Assembly (NCBI GenBank): GCA_002633005.1
Contig: NMRA01000661.1
Location: 62,001-126,000 of the forward strand
Direction: 5' to 3'
Length of the DNA: 64,000 bases
Source of the DNA: Phoronis australis
Taxonomy: Eukaryota; Phoronida; Phoronidae
The translations under genes were made by a program, and so were the position numbers. Below are positions 21,763 to 34,600 of the stretch, piece after piece; position 1 is the first letter of the stretch; each line of letters opens with the position of its first letter. Under the pieces are notes generated by a model. The model had not been told where the DNA came from. It did no database searches and was given only the letters and a program-made list of their open reading frames with translations.

Positions 21763-22404
21763 ATAATAAATAGAAAACGCATTTGCACGTGAAGAAGCAC
21801 GATTGGTCCTACAAACATGTGTTGCATTGTGGGTAAATACCAGTGAGTGTGATGCAATGCTATTTCAGATGGCCCAATGACTTCACTTTGCAAATACAAG
21901 CAAAAGAAACATTATTAATGACAAGAAAGTAACTAGTACTCAATTGCATTCGAGGTGTTATGATTGTTGACAAAAGTAATTAAATAACTTATGACAGTTC
22001 ATAATTCATAAATTGAGCATGTGGTTTCAAATTACATCCACTGCATGCAAGCCCCTTTTTGACCTGTGCTCAAGACAAATTTCAGAAAGCACAATTGTTA
22101 ATCTTGACTGAAACTTTTTCCGACATGCAAGGATACACAACAAAATACAAGCACAATTCCAAAAGCCCTGTTCATCAGAAGCACAGTCAAACATTTAATA
22201 AATAGCCAAATAGTACACAACTGTGTACAAGCACAAAAATTTGAAAAATACGCTCGCCCTTCTTATACTAACTTTCTATGACAGACAATAACATAATTAT
22301 CCAAAAATGATAACATACGCCAGTTCAAAATTTACAGCTTGCACAAACAGTTCCAATCAGTCACAAATGAGATTTCGACAAGATTTGGATAAGAAATGTA
22401 CTCA

Positions 22405-22648
22405 TTAGGTCGAAGGTGGTTCAGGTACAGTCATGTTCTGGGTATTTTCTTCAACATCACAGAACCTATAGAAGTAGGGAAGGTTGTAGAACTGGTGCTC
22501 GTCTGTCACATGGTGAATAACCCTGCCAAGAACCAGTTGCTGCCCGTAGATGACAGCCTCAGTAGAGTCTGAAGCCAGGCCAACGTCTTGTAGCCAGGTC
22601 ACCAGATCAGTACCGGTAAATACATTCTTGTACACGCGTAGGCGGTAC
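22405..22648 (-). CDS. GPR155: GPR155 exon 16: DEP domain core and C-terminus
   Basis: Acceptor ttgttccag, then YRLRVYKNVFTGTDLVTWL, GLASDSTEAVIYG, VIHHVTDEHQFYN and FYRF: a full DEP core. Ends TAA at 22405. Confidence 0.95.
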
Positions 22649-25600
22649 CTGGAACAAAGGAAGTGAAATGGTGACGATAAAGCATACAGAAATATTGTTC
22701 AATGTAGCATAAGACATCATGGTAGATGAATACTATGAATGTTGGTTTGTGAAATTTCTCAAGCAAAATTAATTTCTTGAATATAAATGCAACACCGCAC
22801 CTTCTATTTCGCTGTAGCGCGTACGAACACTTGTCTTTATGATACATCTTGAACTGTTCACAGACGTGCCTCGCATCCTCATCCAAGTCTTCCAGCCTGG
22901 GAAGGTGGATGTTTTCAGCTCCGTACACCAAACGGCGCCACCTGGGGATGGTAGAGAAGAATGGTAATAAGGATAACAGGAAGCCTCTCACTACTCAAGT
23001 GAGATCAAATTGTGCAGTATGAAAAGCATGTGTTTGGATGGTAGAAAGCTGAAAACAGTCAATACACTGAACAAAATGGACACTCTACTAAGTTTTAGCA
23101 CACAAAATCACAGCTAACAATCCATTCCTTTTCGACTAGAATCCCTTTCAATTCTCACTAAAACTCGACAGGTCTTGCTCCATACACGTTGGCGAATTTG
23201 TGACAACTTACTGTGTATTAGCAGCTAGGTGCAATAATGTAACACAAAACTCTGACAAAATTTGGACTTAAAAGCTTGTCTTTGAGACAAATGTTACATT
23301 GAACTATCAAACAATTCTGGTAAGAAGTTTATCCAAGGTTAGCAAAGTATGTCAGTAAGTCAGTGCAGTTTATTTTGAAAACTTTCTTGAGGTAAGAAGT
23401 GAATAAATTATCAAAAACAAGACAGTATCATTACTTTCAGTTACTTTGTTAGGATATAGATCAGAAGATATTTGTGAACAAAGAATGCAACTGACTGATG
23501 ACAATTATTGCCATTTTCAAGAGTCCACAAAATGGACATTTAAGCTCTTGCCGAGTCCCGTCCTGAAAGCATGCAAAATGTTGAGAAATTTTGAAAAGTC
23601 AAAAGCTAATAACTAAATCAATTATTTTGCCCCCATCAATAATTTTTGGCAGTTACTATAAATGTTGCCCACACATATACACACTGTCACGTCTCCATAG
23701 TTGCCAGGTCTGACAGAATATTTTATATATACTTGAAGGAAGACCTATGTCCCATTTCGAAGATCATGTCTAATTCAAGTGAGCATGCTATTTCATCGTA
23801 CCCCTTTCAACACAGAATTTATAAAATGAAGAGAATATTTAGTTAACTTTTAAAAAAATTTTCATTTTCACGATAACATCTGAAAAGGAATAAAAGCAAC
23901 AGAAGAGTGTAAAACAAGTTCTCTTAACACCATACCATGCCATGCCACAAACTTGATGACGGCTATCAGCAATTAATATCTCTACTTTCTCTGCATTAAC
24001 AGGAGACAAACGGCTTGAAATGTGACTGTGCCTTGTGAAAAACAGTCCTTTTAAACCATGCATAGTTATACAAAGCCATAACTGTGAATATGGTTAATGA
24101 GGCAAGCCAGTTTAGAACGCGACAGTGTGTTGTGAAAAACATGCTCTCTGGCACCAAACAAAGCCATAACCCTGATGGCCCATAGATGAACATATTTTTC
24201 TCCTCTTCACTAGATGGAGACAGCTAGCTTTAGTCCCGACTGTCTTGAGATAATCATGCTAACACCAAGCAAAAGTACAACCTTTATGATGACAACAACC
24301 GATTCACAATAACTGTGCCCAATGTAATGCAGTGCTCTAGAAAACCATTATCAAGAAACTTGGATCGACAATTGATGATCCTGTCAAAAATGATTGACGT
24401 CAGGTACATGTACAGCGTGCAAGTGCGCAAATACAACACTGATTGATGACCACAACATCAGAATACCTGGACGAAGACAATTTTGAGTTTAAGTGACTGG
24501 TATTGTTCAATGATGTCCTGATGTACACCAGCCTTAAACAATAGAGGAAGCCAACTTTCATAGACAGGCACTGTGTCTTCACAGTAATTTTTAACTCACA
24601 CAGTGTATATCGTGGAAGAAATTGGCCAGGGAATAATTTGAACTTTGGCAGACAGTGTACTGAGTGGCCGATGCTCCCGGTAATCTACATGTATAGGTCA
24701 ATGCCACAGAGTTGGCCAATATGACCATGCTTTGCCTGGAATGTCACTGGATCAATATAGCAAGCTTTGTCTGACGGCGACTGTAAGTTCACTAGTACTA
24801 TTGATGTGACACTCAACCTATAGGTATAAACAATATTGCGGCGCATCCGCACACGGTAATCTTCTTAAAATGCAGCAAACATTACACAGAAAGTCCGTCT
24901 GAACCATTGAAGATGTCTATAAACTTCACCAAGGAATGATACTGTTACTTCAAATGACTGTATTTTGTAATGCTCATTTCAAGTCTTCACACAAAAGTAC
25001 ACCCACTAAGAAGATTTTGTGACATTCAGCGCTATTAAGTTTAGACAGAAAGTAACCGTTTCTGATGTTACCCCAGTGAAATGTAAAATAATCCACAGTT
25101 ATCAAGTAACTTAAAAATAGTTTTCTCTGTGTCAATTACTGTTCCCTTGACCAGTATCTCTGTAACGATAGAAAGTGACGTAGAACACCACAGCCTCTTG
25201 GTTCTTCATTCACTTTCATAGGGGAAACACATAAGCCCTGTACACACTGTGTCCAATAGGCAGTAGGACGTGAAGATAATGCTGAACCAAGATGCGGGAC
25301 CTTTGCCAGGCCATTTATGCCACTTTCTATTATTCAATGCAAACACACGCCAGGGGAACAGTTAACACCGAAACATGCATTTAAGAACCAAATCCTAAGA
25401 TTAGTTTTCCAAGATACTCATGGATTCTCTTTACTGAACGTAACATCAAAAACTGTACAACGCCTTTTCCTTCTGCTTATTATAAGTTGCCGTGAATGTA
25501 CGCCAGTATTAATACGCAAATATCAAAATGTTAAATGTTCGTGTCAAGTTCGTCAACATCCCTTACCTTTTCACGCATGGAATTATGATCAATTTCGTAT

Positions 25601-28600
25601 CCAGTCCAAAAACAGCAAAAACGAAAAATGCCTGAAAAGAGGAAACAAGTTAAATTCAAGGGACAAAATACAAAAAATGCAGACCAAAAGGGAAAAGACA
25701 AATTTCCACCTGCCACTTTATCTAATTCTCAAAACTTCCACTTAATTCAGTTTGTAGTTATGGGCAGCATTAAAGATGTTTATCTTAAAATTTTCAATAT
25801 GAACACCATAATATTGCAGACAAGCAAAACATTAAGTGTTGAACAAAGCAGTGCTAGTCTCAATTCTTTCTAAAAATTAGTCAATAGTAACTGTTAAGTC
25901 TCATCAAGAGTGTAGGGGCAGTTAAAGAAGCTTAAACCCATGATTTAGGCCAATTGCTGATGTACAAATTAATGGTCTTATCTTGTTTAGAAATGAACAC
26001 TGGGCTCAGGAACAACTGACAGTTCGTAAATTTCTTCTAACTAAATTCCAGGTCACCATGACCTATAAGTTGACAAACTTAAGGATTAAATAAAGACCAC
26101 TTTCAGGTTATGTAGGACCTTAATAAAAAACCTCAACTCTGAAGTCAAATATCTAAAAAACTATGATTTGTCAACCATAAAAATATATTTTTTCTGAAAG
26201 GAGAAAGATTGAGGACTCTAAAAATATGCTCCTTAAAACTGTGTCTTTGTTATTTTCACGTGATAAGTCAAAATTTTATGTGCAAGACTGCCAAATAACA
26301 CCCCAGCCACATTCACTAAAACTTTTTTGAAATGAAAACTTTACGTTATATGTAAGTCGCTCAAAAACGCTTTTAAGAATTTTTGATTATTCATTTAGTT
26401 CAGGTTTTATGCGAAATTAACTTACAAAACACATAAAGGCATTTTTGTAAAAAAAACAGCAGACTTATTCATACATCACTTAGTATGAGTATGCGGAAAC
26501 TAGACATTTTGAAGCAAAATTTTGTAAAAAATCAGCGTTCTTATTCGTATATCGCTCGGTACGCAAAAACTAGGCATTTTAAACTAAAAATTCCTAAACA
26601 GTATTTTAAGACTTAACATAATAGTAAAAATTGGCTTGGGGGTTATTTTGCTAAGAATGAAAATTTGACTGAAAGACGTGATCATGTGACAATAATAAAG
26701 ACACAATTAGTAAGGGGCTTATTTTTAGAATTAGAAAACAGACAATTGCCGCACAAATAAAGAAGTTCATATTAACTCAACGTTTCGTCTTATTCAGCAA
26801 GACATCACCAAGTTATGTACAGTAGGACAACAAGTGTCGATATTCTATCAAGTCACATCCATGTGGTGAAATGAGAGATAGAGATACAGGGAAAGTAGGC
26901 GGGTCATCACCATAGTTGCAGGGTCACTGAGGTCTGCATGTTATTGAGAGAATCAGTAGCATGCTGATCCTGAATGGCCAATGACTCCTTGATATACAGT
27001 AATTCCTTAGCATGTTCTTTACAAATAATACTGACTGAATTGGCTTGATGGTTGTTGCTAATACAATGTCTATAAATGTTACTTTTGTCAGATGTGTTGT
27101 GTTCTTTCAGCCTGTCACAGAGGCATCAACAGCCATCAAACTTCTTCATTTGTGTGGCAATTGTCCACTTTCTAATCGTACTTTGGCCAAAAAATGATGT
27201 AATATCATTATTTTTAGAATCCTCGATCTTCCTCTTTTCAGAAAATACATAGTTACTTTTAATGATTGCCAAAGAATATACATGTAAGTGATATGAATCA
27301 AAAATGGATATTTTACATGAAAGGCCAGTAATGTTAACTTTATAGCTGCTTTATTATTTAAAAATCAAGTCAGACACTAACAATAACATGCTCCCAATAA
27401 CTGTGTTTGCATTCTCCATGAGTTTTCCTGTGAGCAATTTTCATTTTCAATAATACAATTTCTTCTCGAAAAGTAGGCTAGCATTTAGTTTTTATAATGG
27501 TTGCTTAATAAAAGCATAGCTGAGCTTACACACAGTCAGGGACTTGTAAAATAAGGGTTTTCAATGACTCCACATTCTTTATATTTAAATGAGTTTTCCA
27601 TTCATAGAAACTATGAGTCAAACTTACATTAGTTGGACGTCCATAAGTAGGATTTTTGCTTAACATGCAGTGGCGACTTCAGGGGGGNAAATTCACCCAG
27701 ATTCCATTTGGCAGTTCGGGGTGCCAATGTCTGATGGGCAAAATCCTGGCTAATATTCTGCCCTGCAAACCCAACTCGCATAACTCTGACAAAATCTCTC
27801 AGTGCCGTTGGGTCAAATATCAGGAAGTTATACTGTTTCCCATGTCTTCCATGAGTCAGAACCACACACAACTGTCAAACAGAATGCTGAATAGTCACAT
27901 ATTTCCAAGAATTATACCAACTAGAAAGTGTTTCTTTGCATTCACTCTCACCTGTCCAAAATTAAAGAAACAGTCCAGAAATTCCAGTTCAATAAATAGC
28001 CCCGAGGAGTCTTCATGGAACAGTCGCCAAAAGCACAGGAAAAGAGCCTAAGGACCAATAAACATCGATCATGAGACAAATGCATTCAAACTACAAGAAA
28101 CTTCAATATGCTGTGAGCCATAATGATTATGAAAAGAACAATTTGAAAAATATTGACACCAAAACACAATAACCCATTTTAGGCTTTCAGAACTCATCTA
28201 AAAATCATAATTGCTGTAAATGAAAACTTAAACTTCAAGTAAAAAAGTAAAGGACAGCATGAAGATTACTTCCATTTCACTTGACGTGTCAAAATGGAAA
28301 TAAACAAGTCAATGGTAACAAACTATCTTGAATTGAAGCGTCTTTCCAAGATTTTTAATTTCTTCAGTTGGACAGAAAGAGCTTCATGAACGAGATGGCA
28401 AACATTCCAGGATAAGCTTTTCAGATAAATATAATGATTATTTTAAAAAACCAACAAGGATCATGTGCATGCCGGATTTGGAAACAGTTTGGTGAAACTA
28501 TGTTTTTTAACAACGAAACAGAAAATGAAAAGAATCTGTCACAAACTTAAGGAATTATCAAAGAATTCAAGATTTGGTAGTTACACAAATATCAATATTA

Positions 28601-31600
28601 CATTTTTATACCAGACTTTACTAGACAATGCAACGCTTTGATCAAGAGCAAAAGAAACCAACAAGGGGGGCAGACGCGCTCAGCTAGTCCCTGCCACTCA
28701 CCACTTCTCACACCACCACCATCATCATTAATTTCAAAACCCCTTAGTCATCACAAATTCCATGATAGCCCTCATCCCTGCTAATTACAGGTACCTCCCC
28801 TTCGCCTACAATTAGGTCAAAGACAGTAACCATTAAGCAACTCACGATTCCCATTGAGACGATGAGTAGGAATAGCAGGACCAGGTGATGACCAATCTCC
28901 TCATCCTTGGTCTGGCTGTTGATGACACTGTCAGCCTCACTACCAACACTGTTGAGTGTATGGTACTTCTTCAACAGACTCCGGCACTCCTGACGCTGTG
29001 CACAGTAAATGAGAATAATTAAGACAAAAACGTAGAGTTTGAACTCCACAGAAGCGACATTCATTTTAGAAAAACATGCGTCTACAGCAGTTTTCAAAAA
29101 AAAAACCTTACTTGACATTTTTTAACTTCAAAGAATTTACGTTCTTATTTTCAAAAAAAATCAGCGTTAGTCAGTTTCCAGATGGATTGTTGCCATGACT
29201 TCGAAAAACACACACAAATTTCGTCAAAATTCACCAACTCTTATGAACGCCACCTGTGGGTATCTATAGTAACAAAATACGTCATCATCAGCTTAAACAA
29301 ACAAGCTTTACAAAGAAGTTCACTATTGTTAAGAATCTCTGAAGACAGAGGACACTTTCGAGTGGCATATTTGGCTTAACTTATTTGTAAATAACAGGGC
29401 TCTGCGTGCATGAAATTTTACAATGGCCTGAGAACATGAAGCAATACCCAGTCACGTCACGATATAATTTTAAATGAGCACTGTGATTGGCCAGTTTTCA
29501 ATAGTGGAGTCTCTAGCTAGGTTTGATGACCTCCGGCTCAGTTGTGTGATTAAACTCCTGGCCCAGCGACATCAGAGTTTCCCATTTTTTAATGTATTCA
29601 TACTAGTTCTCCTTAAACCTATCATCTGTTTGAGCACGCTTTTGATCATCACATACACCTCACTACCTTTTAATAAAAAGTAGCCATCTAACATCAGCAA
29701 AAATAGGTGGACGGCTACTGGGATTATCAACCTGAAATTTTTTTTTTCTGCTGGATTCCTGGTGCAACTGAGCAGTGGAGATGCCATGATGTAATCATGG
29801 AGAGTAGAGACTGTTGCAGAGTCAATTATTAGGAGGATACAATTCAAGCTTTGATCAAGGCCAACAATGGGAAGGGCAGTAACAAAGCAAGAATCAGTAA
29901 AAATAACACTACACGCTCACAGTAAATGCCAAAATAATCAGACAAAATTCCCTTTCTACAGGATGAAGGGTGGTAACCAGCCATGGCTAGTTACTTCAGT
30001 CAGTCTGATGGGAATCTCAGCTTACCCACAGACATCAAGACATGGATCTCTGGGTCACTTTGTCTGGTTAATTTTGCAGTACACTGTGGTATGGTAGTGG
30101 ATTGGGTGATCTGAGGCCACAAACATCAACAAGGCACAGTAATTTGCGGATTGTCAAAATGCCACAAAAGTTCATACTGTTATGATGGACGATTGTCAGA
30201 TAAAAGCAACTGTCACCAATAAGCAGGCAAAACTCTGCTCAATATGCACAAGACAAGTTGGAAATAATAATCCTTCCTTTTTGGTTCCCTTTTCGAAGCT
30301 AGGGCGATGGCCGTTAACGAGTAAAATCATCATACTGGTAGTCTTTTTAATTTTTTAAGCTGGAGGGCAACAGCTGTATGCAGCTTTTAAAGCAGCGTGC
30401 ACTGAACAAGTAACATAATCAAAACTTCTCAAAAGCAGTAGAATGGATGTGTAGACAAATCAGGACTTGGAAAAATGCTAAGCATGCTTGCTTGCAATGT
30501 TACGTCTTAACACAGTCCATTGCTTGAGCGGAGGCAAAATCAACCCCTCACCTTTATATGTCTTATGATGGGCACAACACACTGCAAAGGGAAACACCTC
30601 AAAGCTCGAGTGATTGTCTGAGTAAAAGGACTACGCAGGTGGACAAGAAAACAGGGTACATGTGTCAGGTATCAGCATGGGACTGACTGGGCAAATGAAA
30701 GATCATACTGAGCCAAATTGAACTCTGGTACAGTGGACACAATGCATGTGTCTCTCACTAACAGAGAAATGTGGCCACAAGCAATGGGTTAACAAAACTC
30801 ATAAACACACAAAGTTATAGACAAAGAAACACGAGTTAAACAATAATTAGTACCAAACATTGTCAACACGAGAAACTGGTTTAACCTGTGATAATGCCAC
30901 GCCTTCAGGTGATACACAAATTCTAAGAACAGAAAAGAAAACATAACCTTAAGGAATATTTTTAAAATCAGGAAAAAAGAGGGAAGACAATCTCAAAGAT
31001 ACAGTCAGGACAATCAAAAGTGTAATAACATAAGACAGAAGTGAAGACATATAGAGCAGATGATGAATGAGAGGACAAAATGTGTAAGACATGGGAAAAC
31101 AAAAAATAGGAAATAGGAAAACAAAAAATAGGAAATATAAAAGAAGGATGTTGACTATAATAAACAACCCAAAAGACAGTTGTAAAATCTGACGTCATTG
31201 TTGCAGGCATGTCCGTGTTCAATAGGATATATCTGACAATTTGAAATCTGAGGAATTTTGTTATAGAGAGAGCGAGAACACGGTTTCATGAAAATGTGCT
31301 GGTCAGAAAACAAATTAAAGTTAATTAAAATGAGTGACAATAAGCAGTGTGGTTTCCGGTTTCAGAAACATGGTTTAAATTAATTTTGAAAAGTTAATAG
31401 GACTGTTAAAAACACCAGTCCTTTTAGTGGATCACAATTATGGTATAAATATTAGATGAGCAGGAGTCTGAATTCTATACCTGCATGATCCAATGAAAAA
31501 TAGTCTCGAACAGACCACTTATTGAAACATTTCGAGTGAAACGGGCAAGCTAAAAGACACATAATGATGACTTTTCAAATCTACATGATTGTATGCACAG

Positions 31601-34600
31601 CACCATAAAAAGATCCCAATCTCTAAGCCTGGCATCCATGATGCCAGCAAGTACAGTGAGTTGCAAAAACCATTATAAAGGGGTGTGCAAACCTGTCAAA
31701 AACTAGGCCACTGTATGGTAAATGCCAATTGTCACATGAATTCCTATTATTAGCAGAAATCACAATGGCAAAGAGAACTTTGAGACAAGTTTTTGAGAGG
31801 TTATGACTTGTTTTCCATTTTAGGTCACAACTGGAAATAAAACATAATAATTGTAGACAAAACATAATAAAAATAATACTGTAACCATTCAAGATCAGTG
31901 AACGACTACTAAACGTAAGTTTTGTGATTTTTGTTTTCTATTTCTTTCTTCTTTAAACATTGTACTCTCACCGTAGCACAAAGTTCTTATGATATATAAA
32001 TCAAACGTCCAGGAATTTCCCACTGAATACGTCCGTTTCTCAACTTCGTGCAAATCAAGAGCGAAAAACAGATGGTAACTTTACTTTTTGGAGCAGTTTA
32101 TGAACGAAGAGGAAAGCAAAGAGGGAGGACTTAAAGATTGGAAGGGAATGAGGAAAAACACAGATGGGACGTAATAAACATGAGCAAAATGGGAACTGGA
32201 AAACAAAGGACAAGAGAATAAAAGCTTGAAGAAAAATTACCACAACGAAAGAACTGAGGATTAAATAGAACAGAAACGGACCATGGAAGCAGTACAAAAC
32301 AAGACCACATATTAATAACTCGAAAAAACTGATAGGGACTTAAGAGGACAAATCAAAAGCAGATCAAGATGTGGACTATTCCTAACCAATGACAATTTAT
32401 ATGTAATTTTAATAAGATTTCACCTGTGTGTTCCTGTGGAGACACTCGGACATATGCTGTTTTCTTTGCTCGTACGGTATACGGGGAACACAGGGTACAA
32501 CTTTTCCAGACACTCGAACAATACCCCAATGTTTACAAAAAATATTCAAATATTCCTCAACTGTATAACAAAATTAATTTTTATTCTAAATGGATGTAAA
32601 GAACTCCACCCAAGTGAAAATAGTATCAAAATTTATCTCTTTGTGCCAGTCGATAGAATTGTATACAATCATGTAGAATAACTTATTTTGTATGGAAATA
32701 ATTTATTTACATTTCGTAATCATACGTCATTGTAATCTTAACATCAGTTTTTGAATTTATGTATTTGTGTATAATAATTGTATATTACTTGAATGTATGT
32801 AATAAATACAATGTCATGCTTCTTGGCACTTTCTGGTATGTATATTTATTGTACTTGATATTTCATAATAAACACAAAAGATCTAAAACAGGATGAGAAA
32901 CATAGTTAGGAAATAAATTTTGAGGTGAAGAAAAAAAACACAAGTTTGGACAGAATGAGAATAACACAAAGAGTTTGAGTCAAAACAAAGTGCAGACGAT
33001 AAAAGTAAGACCACGGTATTGCAATTGATTTCGATACTCCTACCATGTTTTACACCCAACAGATATTGACATTATGCGAACTCAACAAAACACGAATTAC
33101 AGAAAGATGCAATTAATGCATTTCCTCTCCTGTGTTAGTGGTGTTGCTGACATTACGACTAACAAAAAGTGTTGGGATCATCTTGAACCAAAGCAGCTAA
33201 TGTCTATTATGAACGAGAAAGACAGTCAGTAAACTTTGACAACAGCAGACACAGCAGATGACAAAAGTAATCAATAAAAGACATTGTTTCCCCATCATTA
33301 AGGCTAGCTTAGCTGACAGCAAAATGACTGGTAATTACAGCGGCAAAATTCCAATTGCAGAATGGCTTAGCCACGTTTAATTTATTGCCTTTCCTATTAA
33401 TTTTTCTCTTCATTCTCAGTCATAAAGTAAGAATAACCTGACGATGGATTTGGTTTCCACCCAGCTGTCATGAATTGCGGGTCGTTTTGCCTGAGTGTAT
33501 ACCTTTGATGTGTGCAGCAAAAAACTTTAAATAGGCCAGACAATTTGAACACGAAACCAGACATATACGGATATCACGACCATAATTAGTATCTTATTCA
33601 AGAAAATCCTGGACGCAGGGTAAAATTCTTNTTGTGCCAAATATTTCAACTCATTGCACAACTAAATAGCAGCTTTAGTTCAAGAGTGAACACATGTTTT
33701 TTCCAAGCGTAAACTTGACGTTTGACATACCTGGGGACAATCAGCAGGTGAGCAAAGTTCCTAGTAAACAAGCATCGAATGTTACTTCTAAAAACTCGGA
33801 CAGAGTGACGGCATTCTTTGGTAGAATACAATCTTTTGTTGACCATAAAAACACACACATTACATGCTATCAATAGTGACACTAAATAAAAGATTTATGA
33901 ATTCATAATAAATAATTTTTAAATTGGTCAGGAACAGAATTTCTAAGTAACCCTGGAGCATACTTGTTGCACAGATCTCAAAATCACTGCGAAAAAGCTC
34001 AAAACATAACACAACAACAACAAGTATGGGCAAAATAGCAAACAGGTTATAATTAGCAGTAGCCATTTTGTGATATTCATAGCAGATGCATATTAATAAA
34101 ACACGCTTTGTCACCAGATGGCGATAGAATAGTTAATGGACAGCAACCTGCGCTCTTGTGTGGCGGTTTCATGCAGTGGGTTATCCCAGCGTTTCATTAC
34201 AATTTTTTATGACCATCATGTCGTCAAACTGTCACTGATGAGCTGTGGAATAATTAAACCACATGGAACTATCACCAACAGACCCATACCTTTTATTCCG
34301 GTCAACAAACTCTGAGAAGTTGTGAAAACAGAATGTCTAAAGGCCCTTTCATATTAACTGAACTCCAGTCTGAGTTCGGAGCGTCGACATAAACAGCTCA
34401 GTTAACAGGACCGTCCGTACTCGCTTCGGTAGTTAATGAACATCGAAGTAACTAGCAGTTGGTGCGGCTGTTGTCATCGAAGTTATCGCAAGGTAGCAGT
34501 GCACGCCAACATTTTTTTCAAAGTTTCAATTTGGAGACATTTACATGTGCTAAGTGATATTAAACTTATTTTTAAATCGATTGGTTATTATTAGAGAAAA

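Larger units (their letters stand above)
19690..22404. other. Spacer between M6PR-like and GPR155
   Basis: Promoter side of M6PR-like and 3' side of GPR155. Holds a MITE (20281-20708), a foldback copy (21515-21762) and hAT-like TIR text (ggcgtaactagaa, 19924). No gene seen. Confidence 0.5.

Noticed and set aside
28744-28845. Continuation of GPR155 exon 12 to its stop
   Set aside because: Reading on breaks the helix length shared with human and leaves no fit to exon 13; the gtgagt donor at 28845 gives an exact fit.
31090-31145. CRISPR-like direct repeats (aaaacaaaaaataggaaat)
   Set aside because: Only two adjacent copies, low complexity and no spacers, in a eukaryotic intron.
30949-31340. 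Overlapping hydrophobic minus-strand open frames
   Set aside because: They arise from A/T-rich low-complexity intron sequence; no splice sites or conserved motifs.
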